Origin: Streptomyces violaceoruber | Lineage (GTDB): Bacteria; Actinomycetota; Actinomycetes; Streptomycetales; Streptomycetaceae | Reading direction: 5' to 3' | Assembly (NCBI RefSeq): GCF_033406955.1 | Contig: NZ_CP137734.1 | Coordinates: 1,488,001 to 1,552,000, forward strand | DNA length: 64,000 nt | Part shown: positions 35,382-43,156 of the stretch, one piece after another | Layout: the number at the start of each line of letters is the position of its first letter | Numbering within the stretch: position 1 is the first letter of the stretch | Notes under the pieces: generated by a model | The model's database searches: none | Told to the model about the DNA's origin: nothing | Seen by the model: only the letters and a program-made list of their open reading frames with translations | Translations under genes and position numbers: made by a program

Positions 35382-36314
35382 ATGCGCCTGCTCACCCACC
35401 TGCGGCACGTCGACCTCGCCGTGCCGGACTACGACAAGCAGCTCGACTTCTACTCCGGCGTCTGGGGCCTGACCAAGGTCGCCGAGGACTCCGGCATCTC
35501 CTTCCTGGCCGCCGAGGGCTCCCCCGAGCAGTACGTCGTACGGCTGCGCAAGGCCGAGGAGAAGCGCCTCGACCTCGTCTCCTACGGCGCCGCGAGCGCG
35601 GCGGACGTCGACACCCTCGCCGAGCGGCTGCTCGCGGGCGGCGTCCAGTTGATCTCCCGGCCGGGCACGGTGGACACGCCCGGCGGCGGCTACGGCTTCC
35701 GCTTCTTCGACGTCGACGGCCGCACCATCGAGGTCTCCGCCGACGTCGAGGTGCGGCAGCACCGCAGGATCGAGGAGAAGGAGTCCATCCCGGTCAAGCT
35801 CTCCCACGTCGTCCTCAACTCCCCCGACCTCAACCGCACCCGCGAGTGGTACGAGCGCCACCTCGGCTTCGCCCTGTCCGACACGCTCAGCTCGCCGCAC
35901 ATGGGCGAGGTCATGCACTTCATGCGGATCAGCAACCAGCACCACTCGATGGCCCTCGCGAAGGGCCCGCACACCGCCCTGCACCACATCTCCTTCGAGA
36001 TGCGCGGCCTCGACGAGTACATGCGCGGCTCGGGCCGGGTCATGCGGGCGGGCTTCAGGAAGATCTGGGGTCCTGGCCGGCACCTGGCCGGGGACAACAC
36101 GTTCACGTACTTCCTCGACCCGCACGGCAACACCGTCGAGTACACCACCGAGCTGGAGAACCTGGACGAGGACACCTGGCACCCGCACGTCTACGACTTC
36201 TCCCGGCCCGAGGTCACCGACCAGTGGGGCACCGCCAACCCCATGAACGAACTGGTCGCCAAGGAGTCGTTCAACGACCCCGACCGCGGTGTGTTCGTCG
36301 CCCCGCCGGTCTGA
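35382..36314 (+). CDS. VOC-family extradiol ring-cleavage dioxygenase
   Basis: 310 residues with two vicinal-oxygen-chelate modules. The N-terminal one (LRHVDLAVPDYDKQLDFYSG) is structural. The C-terminal one supplies a complete Fe(II) triad: His in KLSHVVLNSPD, His in ALHHISFEM, Glu in TVEYTTELE. This is the type I extradiol dioxygenase layout (catechol 2,3-dioxygenase / DHBD). It starts 5 bases after the amidohydrolase stop, within the operon. Confidence 0.86.
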   Translation: MRLLTHLRHVDLAVPDYDKQLDFYSGVWGLTKVAEDSGISFLAAEGSPEQYVVRLRKAEEKRLDLVSYGAASAADVDTLAERLLAGGVQLISRPGTVDTPGGGYGFRFFDVDGRTIEVSADVEVRQHRRIEEKESIPVKLSHVVLNSPDLNRTREWYERHLGFALSDTLSSPHMGEVMHFMRISNQHHSMALAKGPHTALHHISFEMRGLDEYMRGSGRVMRAGFRKIWGPGRHLAGDNTFTYFLDPHGNTVEYTTELENLDEDTWHPHVYDFSRPEVTDQWGTANPMNELVAKESFNDPDRGVFVAPPV

Positions 36315-36361
36315 TCCGCGTCCACCTCGACCGACCACCCCCGCACAACAGGAGCCGGACC

Positions 36362-37333
36362 ATGCGTTTCGCCGCCTACGAACACCGCCACCGTCACCGC
36401 GTGGCCGTCGTGGAGGAGGACGGCTCCCTCCGCCCGCTGCCCGGCGTCACCTCACTCACCGACCTGCTCGCGCGGGCCGACGGACTGCCCGGCCTGCTCG
36501 CCGCCGGCCGGGCCGCCCTCGGCGTCCCGCGCGGCCCCCACGTGTCCCAGGTGCGGCTGCTGGCCCCGCTGCGGCCCGCGTCGGTACGGGACTTCGTCAC
36601 GTTCGAGGAGCACGTCGAGGGCGTACGCCGCTCGGTCGACGGCGTCGCCGGGGTCCCCGAGCAGTGGTACGCGGCGCCGACCTTCTACTTCACCAACCCG
36701 CACGCGATCCACGGCCACCGGGACGACATCCCGGTACCGCCCGGTTCGGCCGTGCTGGACTTCGAGTTGGAGGTCGGCGCGGTGATCGGGCGGGAGGGCC
36801 GCGACCTCACCCCCGAGCAGGCCCGCGACCACATCGTCGGCTACACCGTGTTCAACGACTGGTCCGCACGCGACCTCCAGGGCGCGGAGATGACGGTGGG
36901 CCTCGGTCCCTGCAAGGGCAAGGACGGCGCCACCACCCTCGGCCCGTACCTCGTCACCGCCGACGAGCTGGAGCCGTACCGGGACGCCGACGGGTTCCTG
37001 CGCCTGGCCCTGACCGCCGAGGTCAACGGTGAGAGGGTCGGCGAGGACCTGCTGTCCAACATGAGCTGGACCTTCGAGGAGATGACCGCCTACGCCTCCC
37101 GCGGCACCCGCGTCGTCCCCGGCGACGTCCTCGGCTCGGGCACCTGCGGCAACGGCGGCTGTCTGGCCGAACTGTGGGGCCGGCGCGGAAAGCAGGACCC
37201 GCCGCCGCTGCGGGCGGGCGACACCGTCGCCCTGACCGTGCAGGGCATCGGCACCCTGACGAACACCGTCGTTCCCGGCCCGGACCCCGTACCGCTGCCG
37301 GCCGGCCGACGGCGCAGCCGGGAGCGGCCGTGA
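36362..37333 (+). CDS. Fumarylacetoacetate hydrolase (FAH) family protein, second
   Basis: 323 residues. DFVTFEEHVEGVRRSVDG, the metal site LDFELEVGAVIGREG, GYTVFNDWSARDLQ and LGPCKGKDGATTLGPYLVT are typical of the FAH branch nearest true fumarylacetoacetases and acylpyruvases; the end GDVLGSGTCGNGGCLAEL is also conserved. AGGAG lies 12 bases before the ATG. Two distinct FAH proteins in one operon suggest successive isomerase/hydratase and hydrolase steps after ring cleavage (inference). Confidence 0.85.
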   Translation: MRFAAYEHRHRHRVAVVEEDGSLRPLPGVTSLTDLLARADGLPGLLAAGRAALGVPRGPHVSQVRLLAPLRPASVRDFVTFEEHVEGVRRSVDGVAGVPEQWYAAPTFYFTNPHAIHGHRDDIPVPPGSAVLDFELEVGAVIGREGRDLTPEQARDHIVGYTVFNDWSARDLQGAEMTVGLGPCKGKDGATTLGPYLVTADELEPYRDADGFLRLALTAEVNGERVGEDLLSNMSWTFEEMTAYASRGTRVVPGDVLGSGTCGNGGCLAELWGRRGKQDPPPLRAGDTVALTVQGIGTLTNTVVPGPDPVPLPAGRRRSRERP

Positions 37334-37401
37334 GCGCCTGACCGCACACGGGCGGGGTGGAGTCCGTCTCCGGCACCCGCACTTGCCGCCCGCGCCCTCC
37401 G

Positions 37402-37650
37402 TCACACGGTCCGTTCGGGAAGCGTGGGGAGTACCTTCTCCGCGATGCCGAGGAGGACCCTGTCCTCCGGAAGGGCGCCGGACGTGCTCCACACGGTGAT
37501 CTCGTAGTAGCCGCCCGGGTCCTTGCCGTCGAGGGCCACGGACAGGGTTCGGGCCAGGGGGCCCTGCTCCACCGGTCCGCCGGACCCGCCGCTCCCCAGG
37601 TTGATCTCGGCGCGCCGCCCCCACACGGCACGCCGGCTGTGCGGGTTCAT
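37402..37650 (-). CDS. Hypothetical protein, probably a 3' remnant
   Basis: 82 residues ending GYYEITVWSTSGALPEDRVL then LGIAEKVLPTLPERTV. The second half has good coding character and resembles the end of a larger exported protein, while the first 25 residues look like noise. Convergent with the FAH gene. It may be a truncated gene; no family recognised. Confidence 0.35.
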   Translation of the reverse strand: MNPHSRRAVWGRRAEINLGSGGSGGPVEQGPLARTLSVALDGKDPGGYYEITVWSTSGALPEDRVLLGIAEKVLPTLPERTV

Positions 37651-37740
37651 GGGCCTGCCCTCCGACGGCAGCGCCTCGGCCTTGCGCCGGGCCGGGCGGG
37701 CGTTCCCCTTCGTACGCCTGGAGTCGGATCCGCCTCGGCC

Positions 37741-37769
37741 TTTTGTCTAGACCTATTTTGTCTAGACCT
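37741..37769. promoter_or_regulatory. Two tandem DasR-like (dre) boxes
   Basis: TTTTGTCTAGACCT occurs twice in direct repeat (37741-37754 and 37756-37769), each with the palindrome GTCTAGAC at its core. The recalled DasR consensus is ACTGGTCTAGACCAGT. The boxes lie directly upstream of a promoter for an N-acetylglucosaminidase, exactly where the GlcNAc-responsive repressor DasR would act. Confidence 0.7.
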
Positions 37770-37770
37770 C

Positions 37771-37799
37771 TTGTCCTGCCCAGATCGGCGGGCTACGTT
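37771..37799 (+). promoter_or_regulatory. Promoter of the GH3 gene
   Basis: TTGTCC, a 17-base spacer and TACGTT resemble a Streptomyces housekeeping sigma promoter, two bases after the second DasR-like box and about 70 bases before the start codon. Confidence 0.5.
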
Positions 37800-37870
37800 T
37801 CCCGCTGTTCGGAGTTCTCCACGTTTCCTTCAATTCCCCTGATGGGCAAGGCTGGAAGGAGCATGTCCGC

Positions 37871-39718
37871 ATGCAGGACCGGAGTCTGTCCAGACGAACC
37901 GTCATCGCCTCCGCGACCGTCGTCGCCGCGAGCGCGACGGGCGTCGTAGGTGCCGTGGCCACCCCCGCGGCCGCGCACGGGCGCGACCGGCGCGACCGGC
38001 GCCTCAAGAAGATCATCTCCCGGATGAGCATCGAGGCGAAGATCGGCCAGCTGTTCGTCCCGTACTTCTACGGAACGTCCGCGACCTCCCCCAGCCAGTT
38101 CGACCAGGACCGCAACCTCGGGGAACTCGGCGTCCGCACCGTGGCCGAGCTCATCGCCAAGTACCACATCGGCGGAGTCATCTACTTCCACGGCTGGGCG
38201 AACAACATCCAGGACCCCCACCAGATCGCGGACCTGTCGAACGGTGTGCAGCGGGCCTCGCTCGCCCTGCCCACGCCCATTCCGTCCCTGATCTCCATCG
38301 ACCAGGAGCACGGGGTCAACGTCCGCATCGGCAGCGGCGCCACCCAGCTGCCGGGCGCGATGGCGCTCGGCGCGGGCCGCTCGCTCTCCGACGCGCGCAC
38401 CGCCGGGCGGATATCGGGCACCGAACTCGCGGCCATGGGCATCCATCAGAATTTCGCCCCGGTCGCCGACGTCAACGTCAATCCGGCCAACCCCATCATC
38501 AACGTCCGCTCCTTCGGCGCCGACGCCCGCGAGGTCGGCCGCATGGTGGCGGCCCAGGTGACGGGGTACCAGCAGGTCGGCGTCGTGGCCTGCGCCAAGC
38601 ACTTCCCGGGCCACGGGGACACCGGTCAGGACAGCCACACCGGTCTGCCGGTGATCACCCACACCCGCGAGGAGTGGGAGCGCGTCGACGCCCCGCCCTT
38701 CAGGGCCGCGATCGCAGCCGGTGTCGACTCGATCATGACCGCGCACCTCCAGGTCCCCGCGCTCGACCCCAGCAACGACCCGGCCACCCTGTCGCCCGCG
38801 ATCCTCCAGGGCGTGCTGCGCGACGAACTCGGATTCGACGGCGTGATCGTCACCGACGCCCTCAACATGCAAGGCGTCCGTACGAAGTACGGCGACGACC
38901 GCGTGCCCGTCCTCGCCCTCAAGGCCGGTGCGGACCAACTGCTGTTCCCGCCGGACATCGACGTCGCCTACCACGGGGTCCTGACCGCCGTCCGCGCCGG
39001 CGAGATCACCGAGGAGCGGCTCGACGAGTCGGTCCTGCGCATCCTGCGCGTCAAGGACAAGGCCGGCCTGTTCGACGGGAGCCCCTACGCCTCCCGCAAG
39101 GAGGTCGACCGGGTCGTCGGCGCCCGCGGGCACCGGCTCGCCGCCGCGCGGATCGCCGAACGCACCACCACCCTGCTGGTCAACGAGGACGAGGCGCTCC
39201 CGCTGCGCCGTCGGCAGCGGAGGCTGCTCGTGGTCGGCGCCAGCCCGGCCTTCCCGACCGACGACACCCGCACCACGGTGCCCGAGCTGGCCGCGGCCTT
39301 CGACGAACTGGGCTACCGCACCTCCCATCTCGCCACCGGCCGGGCGCCCGACGCGGCGAAGATCGACGAGGCGGTGGCCGCGGCGCGGGGACGGGACGCG
39401 GTGGTGGTCACCACCGACAACGTCAACGCCACCAGCGCCCAGCGCACCCTGGTGTCCCGGTTGCTCGCGACGGGAGTGCCGGTCGTCCACCTCGCGGTCC
39501 GCAACCCCTACGACATCGCCCACCTCGGCGACGTCCGGGCCTCGCTGGCCTCCTACTGCTGGACCGAGGTCGAACTGCGCGCCGCGGCCCGGGTGATCGC
39601 CGGCCGGGTCGAGCCGCGCGGCAAGCTGCCCGTGCCCGTCCAGCGGGCCGACGACCCGGCCGAGGTCCTCTTCCGCGCCGGGCACGGGCTGTCGTACGAC
39701 GGCCACTGGGGGCGCTGA
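37871..39718 (+). CDS. Tat-exported GH3 beta-N-acetylhexosaminidase (NagZ-like)
   Basis: 615 residues. A Tat signal (LSRRTVIASATVVAA ... ATPAAAHG, about residues 5-36) precedes a GH3 barrel: GVIYFHGW, ISIDQEHGVNV, KHFPGHGDTGQDSH (about residues 243-256, the NagZ catalytic Asp-His loop) and nucleophile Asp in VTDALNMQGV (about 327). A second alpha/beta domain follows. It should release N-acetylglucosamine from chitin or peptidoglycan oligosaccharides outside the cell. By order it corresponds to SCO6300 (recalled). GGAAGGAGC precedes by 8 bases. The DasR-like boxes indicate GlcNAc-linked control. Confidence 0.87.
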   Translation: MQDRSLSRRTVIASATVVAASATGVVGAVATPAAAHGRDRRDRRLKKIISRMSIEAKIGQLFVPYFYGTSATSPSQFDQDRNLGELGVRTVAELIAKYHIGGVIYFHGWANNIQDPHQIADLSNGVQRASLALPTPIPSLISIDQEHGVNVRIGSGATQLPGAMALGAGRSLSDARTAGRISGTELAAMGIHQNFAPVADVNVNPANPIINVRSFGADAREVGRMVAAQVTGYQQVGVVACAKHFPGHGDTGQDSHTGLPVITHTREEWERVDAPPFRAAIAAGVDSIMTAHLQVPALDPSNDPATLSPAILQGVLRDELGFDGVIVTDALNMQGVRTKYGDDRVPVLALKAGADQLLFPPDIDVAYHGVLTAVRAGEITEERLDESVLRILRVKDKAGLFDGSPYASRKEVDRVVGARGHRLAAARIAERTTTLLVNEDEALPLRRRQRRLLVVGASPAFPTDDTRTTVPELAAAFDELGYRTSHLATGRAPDAAKIDEAVAAARGRDAVVVTTDNVNATSAQRTLVSRLLATGVPVVHLAVRNPYDIAHLGDVRASLASYCWTEVELRAAARVIAGRVEPRGKLPVPVQRADDPAEVLFRAGHGLSYDGHWGR

Positions 39719-39836
39719 CGGCCGTTGCCCGTCCCCTGACTGATGCGACAGTCAGGGTCTCAACGGGCTACTGGTTCAGCGGTTTCCCCTTCGGACATGT
39801 TGAGTTTTCCGCAACACATGTCTAAGGTCGTGGCCC

Positions 39837-40694
39837 GTGGAAACCGACGACGTCCCCGGCGGCGCACCGAACGCCGACACCGCCGCCCGCGTCCGCGAGG
39901 TCATCGCGGCCGCGGGTGTCAGTCAGCGCGAGTTCGCGCGCCGCGTCGTCATGGATCCGTCCAAGCTGTCGCGTTCGCTGAGCGGCACCCGCCGCTTCAC
40001 GGTCGCGGAGCTGGCACGGATCGCCGACGAGGGGCGGATCGACGCGGGCCGGCTGCTCGGCACCCGGTCCCGCGAGAAGGCCACGCCACCGGCGACCCAT
40101 GTCGAGGGCGGGCGACCGCTGCAGATCGTCCGCGAGACGGTCCGGCTGATCGCGGAGCACGGATTCCACGCGGTGCGGGTCGCCGACATCGCCCGCGCCT
40201 GCGCCACCAGCAGTGCCGCGATCCACTACCACTTCCCGGGGCGCGCCGAGCTCCTGGAGGCGGCCGTGCGCTGGTGCATGGACGAGGACACCGCGCGCCG
40301 TGCCGCCCGTCTCGCCGAGGCGGACGACGCGGCGGCGGAGCTGTCCCAGCTCATCGCGTTGCAGACGCCGCGCACCGCGCAGCAGCGCCGCCAGTGGGCG
40401 GTGTGGCTCGACCTGTGGGCCGAGGCCGCTCGCTCCACGACGGTGGGCCGTCTGCATTCCGAGTACTACCGGCAGTGGCGCGAGACCGTCGCCGACGTCG
40501 TACGCCGCGGTGTCGGACAGGGCGTCTTCCGCGCCGGGCTCGACCCGCAGGCGGCGGCACTGACGCTGACCGCTCTGATCGACGGCCTGGCGACGCACGT
40601 CCTGTCGGTGGACGGAACGGCGTCCGCCGGTGCCGCGGACGCGATGCACACGGCGCTGACCACCCACGTCAACGACACCATCCTGGCTCCGTAG
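39837..40694 (+). CDS. XRE-TetR fusion regulator of the carnitine operon
   Basis: 285 residues combining two DNA-binding modules: an XRE/Cro-type HTH ([40 protein letters not shown], about residues 20-65) and a complete TetR domain ([38 protein letters not shown], from about residue 95) with a BetI-like C-terminal half. Tandem unrelated HTHs in one regulator are unusual. Co-directional with and 107 bases before the carnitine-type operon, so it likely senses a pathway compound. GTG start. Confidence 0.8.
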   Translation: METDDVPGGAPNADTAARVREVIAAAGVSQREFARRVVMDPSKLSRSLSGTRRFTVAELARIADEGRIDAGRLLGTRSREKATPPATHVEGGRPLQIVRETVRLIAEHGFHAVRVADIARACATSSAAIHYHFPGRAELLEAAVRWCMDEDTARRAARLAEADDAAAELSQLIALQTPRTAQQRRQWAVWLDLWAEAARSTTVGRLHSEYYRQWRETVADVVRRGVGQGVFRAGLDPQAAALTLTALIDGLATHVLSVDGTASAGAADAMHTALTTHVNDTILAP

Positions 40695-40710
40695 CGCCCG
40701 AGCCGCGGAA

Positions 40711-40750
40711 GCCCCTGCCCCTGCCCCTGCCCCTGCCCCTGCCCCTGCCC
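40711..40750. repeat. Hexanucleotide tandem repeat (GCCCCT)n
   Basis: Six full GCCCCT units plus four bases, between the regulator and the BKACE gene. It may be length-variable by slippage and could affect spacing or a hairpin in the operon leader. Confidence 0.85.
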
Positions 40751-40800
40751 GCACCCTGCCCCGGCACCGCCGGAGTGGGAAGACCTCGGGAGGCCCCCGC

Positions 40801-41727
40801 ATGCCCATGACCGAGAACGTCATCATCACCTGCGCGCTCACGGGCGCCGGCGACACCGTCCGCAAGAGCCCCCACGTCCCCGTCACCCCGGAACAGATAG
40901 CCAGGAACGCCGTCGAGGCGGCCGCCGCCGGAGCGGCCGTCGTCCACATCCATGTACGCGACCCGGAGACCGGCGACCCCTCCCGCGACCCGAAGCTGTA
41001 CCGGGAGGTCGTCGAGCGCGTCAAGGAGACGGGCACCGACGTCGTCATCAACCTCACCGCCGGCATGGGCGGCGATCTGGTCATCGACCCGGACGATCCA
41101 CTCACCCACCTGCCCGGCACCGACCTCGTCGGCGGCCTGGAGCGCCTTCCGCACGTCGAGGACCTGCTTCCCGACATCTGTACGCTGGACTGCGGCTCGC
41201 TCAACTTCGGCGACGGCTCGAACCTCTACGTCTCCACTCCCGACATGCTGCGCGCGGGCGCACGGCGCATCCAGGAGCTGGGTGTGCGGCCCGAGTTGGA
41301 GATATTCGACACCGGTCAGCTCTGGTTCGCCAAGCAGTTGCTCGCCGAGGGCCTGCTCGACGACCCGACCGTCTTCCAGCTGTGCATGGGCATCCCGTGG
41401 GGCGCGCCCGCGGACCCCGGGGTCCTCCAGTCGATGGTCGGCATGCTGCCGGACGGCGCGCGTTGGGCGAGCTTCGCGCTCGGCCGGATGCAGATGCCGT
41501 GGGTCGCGCAGTCCATCCTGCTCGGCGGCCACGTCCGCGTGGGCCTGGAGGACAACCTGTACCTCGGCCGGGGCAACAAGGCGACCAACGCCCAGCTCGT
41601 GGAACGGGCCGTGACCCTCACCGAGTCGATGGGCGCCCGCGTCGCGACGCCGGACGAGGCCCGCGCCACCCTCGGTCTCCGGCCCCGCGACCGGTCCGCC
41701 GCGCCGACGAAGGAGCGCATCCGATGA
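40801..41727 (+). CDS. BKACE (DUF849) beta-keto acid cleavage enzyme, 3-dehydrocarnitine type
   Basis: 308 residues. [15 protein letters not shown] carries the Zn2+-binding HIH and Asp/Arg signature of BKACE, with [13 protein letters not shown] and DCGSLNFGD further on. These enzymes transfer the acyl part of a beta-keto acid to CoA from acetyl-CoA, releasing acetoacetate. Next to a carnitine dehydrogenase and a thioesterase, the likely substrate is 3-dehydrocarnitine, giving glycine-betainyl-CoA. It overlaps the next gene (ATGA). Confidence 0.82.
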   Translation: MPMTENVIITCALTGAGDTVRKSPHVPVTPEQIARNAVEAAAAGAAVVHIHVRDPETGDPSRDPKLYREVVERVKETGTDVVINLTAGMGGDLVIDPDDPLTHLPGTDLVGGLERLPHVEDLLPDICTLDCGSLNFGDGSNLYVSTPDMLRAGARRIQELGVRPELEIFDTGQLWFAKQLLAEGLLDDPTVFQLCMGIPWGAPADPGVLQSMVGMLPDGARWASFALGRMQMPWVAQSILLGGHVRVGLEDNLYLGRGNKATNAQLVERAVTLTESMGARVATPDEARATLGLRPRDRSAAPTKERIR

Positions 41728-42680
41728 CCTCGCCCGAGAACGTCCGCCGCGTCGCCTGTGTCGGCGCCGGAGTCATCGGCGGCGGCTGGGTGGCCCACTT
41801 CCTGGCGCGCGGCTACGAAGTGACCGCCTGGGACCCGGCGCCCGACGCCGAACCGAGGCTGCGCCGCCTGGTCGAGGCGGCGTGGCCGACGCTCACCCGG
41901 CTCGGCCTCGCCGAGGGCACGTCGACGGACCGGCTCACCGTCACCGGCACCCTGGAACAAGCCGTCGCGGACGCCGAGTTCGTCCAGGAGAGCGCGCCCG
42001 AGAAGCTCGCCCTCAAGCGCGATCTGCTGGCCCGCCTGGACGCGGCGACACCACCCGGCGTGGTCATCGCCTCGTCCACCTCCGGCTATCCGATGACCGA
42101 CATGCAGACGACGGCCGCGGACCCCTCGCGCCTGGTCGTCGGTCACCCGTTCAACCCGCCCTACCTCATCCCGCTCGTCGAGGTCGTCGGCGGCGAGCGC
42201 ACCGACGCGGCGGCGGTGGCCTGGGCCTCCCGCTTCTACGAGGTCGCGGGCAAGTCCGTCATCACGATGGACAACGAGGTGCCGGGCTTCATCGCGAACC
42301 GCCTCCAGGAGGCGCTGTGGCGGGAGGCGCTGCACATGGTCGCGAGCGGCGAGGCGACGGTCCGGGACATCGACCTGTCGATCACCGAGGGACCCGGGCT
42401 GCGCTGGGCGGTGATGGGGCCGATGCTGACGTTCGCGCTCGCGGGCGGCGAGGGCGGCATGGCGCACATGCTGGACCACTTCGGCCCGTCCCTGAAGTCG
42501 CCGTGGACGCGCCTGGCGGCGCCGGAACTGGACAAGGAGTTGTACGACGCGGTGGTGGCCGGCTGCGACGAGGCGGCGGACGGCCGCTCCATCGCCGACC
42601 TGGTGGCCGAACGCGACCGGGGCGTCGTCGAGGTACTGCGCGCCACCGGCCGCCTGGGCCCCGAGGAGGACTCCCGATGA
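41724..42680 (+). CDS. L-carnitine dehydrogenase / 3-hydroxyacyl-CoA dehydrogenase family
   Basis: 318 residues. The NAD+ Rossmann motif [20 protein letters not shown] opens the protein. [29 protein letters not shown] (catalytic His) and [20 protein letters not shown] follow the 3-hydroxyacyl-CoA dehydrogenase fold in its short carnitine-dehydrogenase form. It would oxidise L-carnitine to 3-dehydrocarnitine for the upstream BKACE. It overlaps both neighbours by 4 bases. Confidence 0.83.
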   Translation: MTSPENVRRVACVGAGVIGGGWVAHFLARGYEVTAWDPAPDAEPRLRRLVEAAWPTLTRLGLAEGTSTDRLTVTGTLEQAVADAEFVQESAPEKLALKRDLLARLDAATPPGVVIASSTSGYPMTDMQTTAADPSRLVVGHPFNPPYLIPLVEVVGGERTDAAAVAWASRFYEVAGKSVITMDNEVPGFIANRLQEALWREALHMVASGEATVRDIDLSITEGPGLRWAVMGPMLTFALAGGEGGMAHMLDHFGPSLKSPWTRLAAPELDKELYDAVVAGCDEAADGRSIADLVAERDRGVVEVLRATGRLGPEEDSR

Positions 42681-43156
42681 CCGGGCTCCCGCTGCTCCAC
42701 AGCACGGTCCGACCGGAGTGGATCGACTACAACGGCCACCTGAGCGAGGCCTTCTACGTCCTCGTCTTCGGTCACGCCACGGACGCGCTGATGACCGGGA
42801 CGGGCCTGGACTCCGGCTACCGCGAGTCCACCCGCTGTTCCCTCTACACGGTCGAGTCCCACATCCGCTTCCTCCGCGACGTGTCCGAGGGGGCACATCT
42901 GGCCGTCCGCACCCGTGTGCTGGGCGCGGCGGCCCGCAAGGCGCGTTTCACGCACGAGATGTACGTGGTGCCCGGGCCGGAGGCGGAGCCGGCGCCCGAC
43001 GCGGCCGCGGTCGCGACGACCGAGCTGCTCGCGGTCCACGTCGACCAGCAGGCGGGGCGGGCCACCGAGTTCCCCGAGTCGGTCCGGCGCCGCTTCACGG
43101 AGCTGACCGAGCCGCCTCCTCACTGGGCGGGCCGCTCGATCCCCGCCGTGGCCTGA
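42677..43156 (+). CDS. Hot-dog thioesterase, betainyl-CoA type
   Basis: 159 residues of the 4HBT hot-dog fold: PEWIDYNGHLSEAFYVLVFG holds the DYNGH active-site Asp/His pattern, followed by LYTVESHIRFLRDVSEGAHL. In carnitine-utilising bacteria such a thioesterase frees glycine betaine from its CoA ester, matching the two genes before it. Its 3' end overlaps the convergent ABC-transporter gene by 62 bases. Confidence 0.8.
   Translation: MTGLPLLHSTVRPEWIDYNGHLSEAFYVLVFGHATDALMTGTGLDSGYRESTRCSLYTVESHIRFLRDVSEGAHLAVRTRVLGAAARKARFTHEMYVVPGPEAEPAPDAAAVATTELLAVHVDQQAGRATEFPESVRRRFTELTEPPPHWAGRSIPAVA

Noticed and set aside
37793-39706. 637-codon minus-strand open frame opposite the GH3 gene
   Set aside because: Complementary shadow; the plus strand has Tat signal, catalytic motifs and a promoter.
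40711-40750. Coding repeat or transposon end
   Set aside because: Intergenic simple hexamer repeat with no inverted ends.
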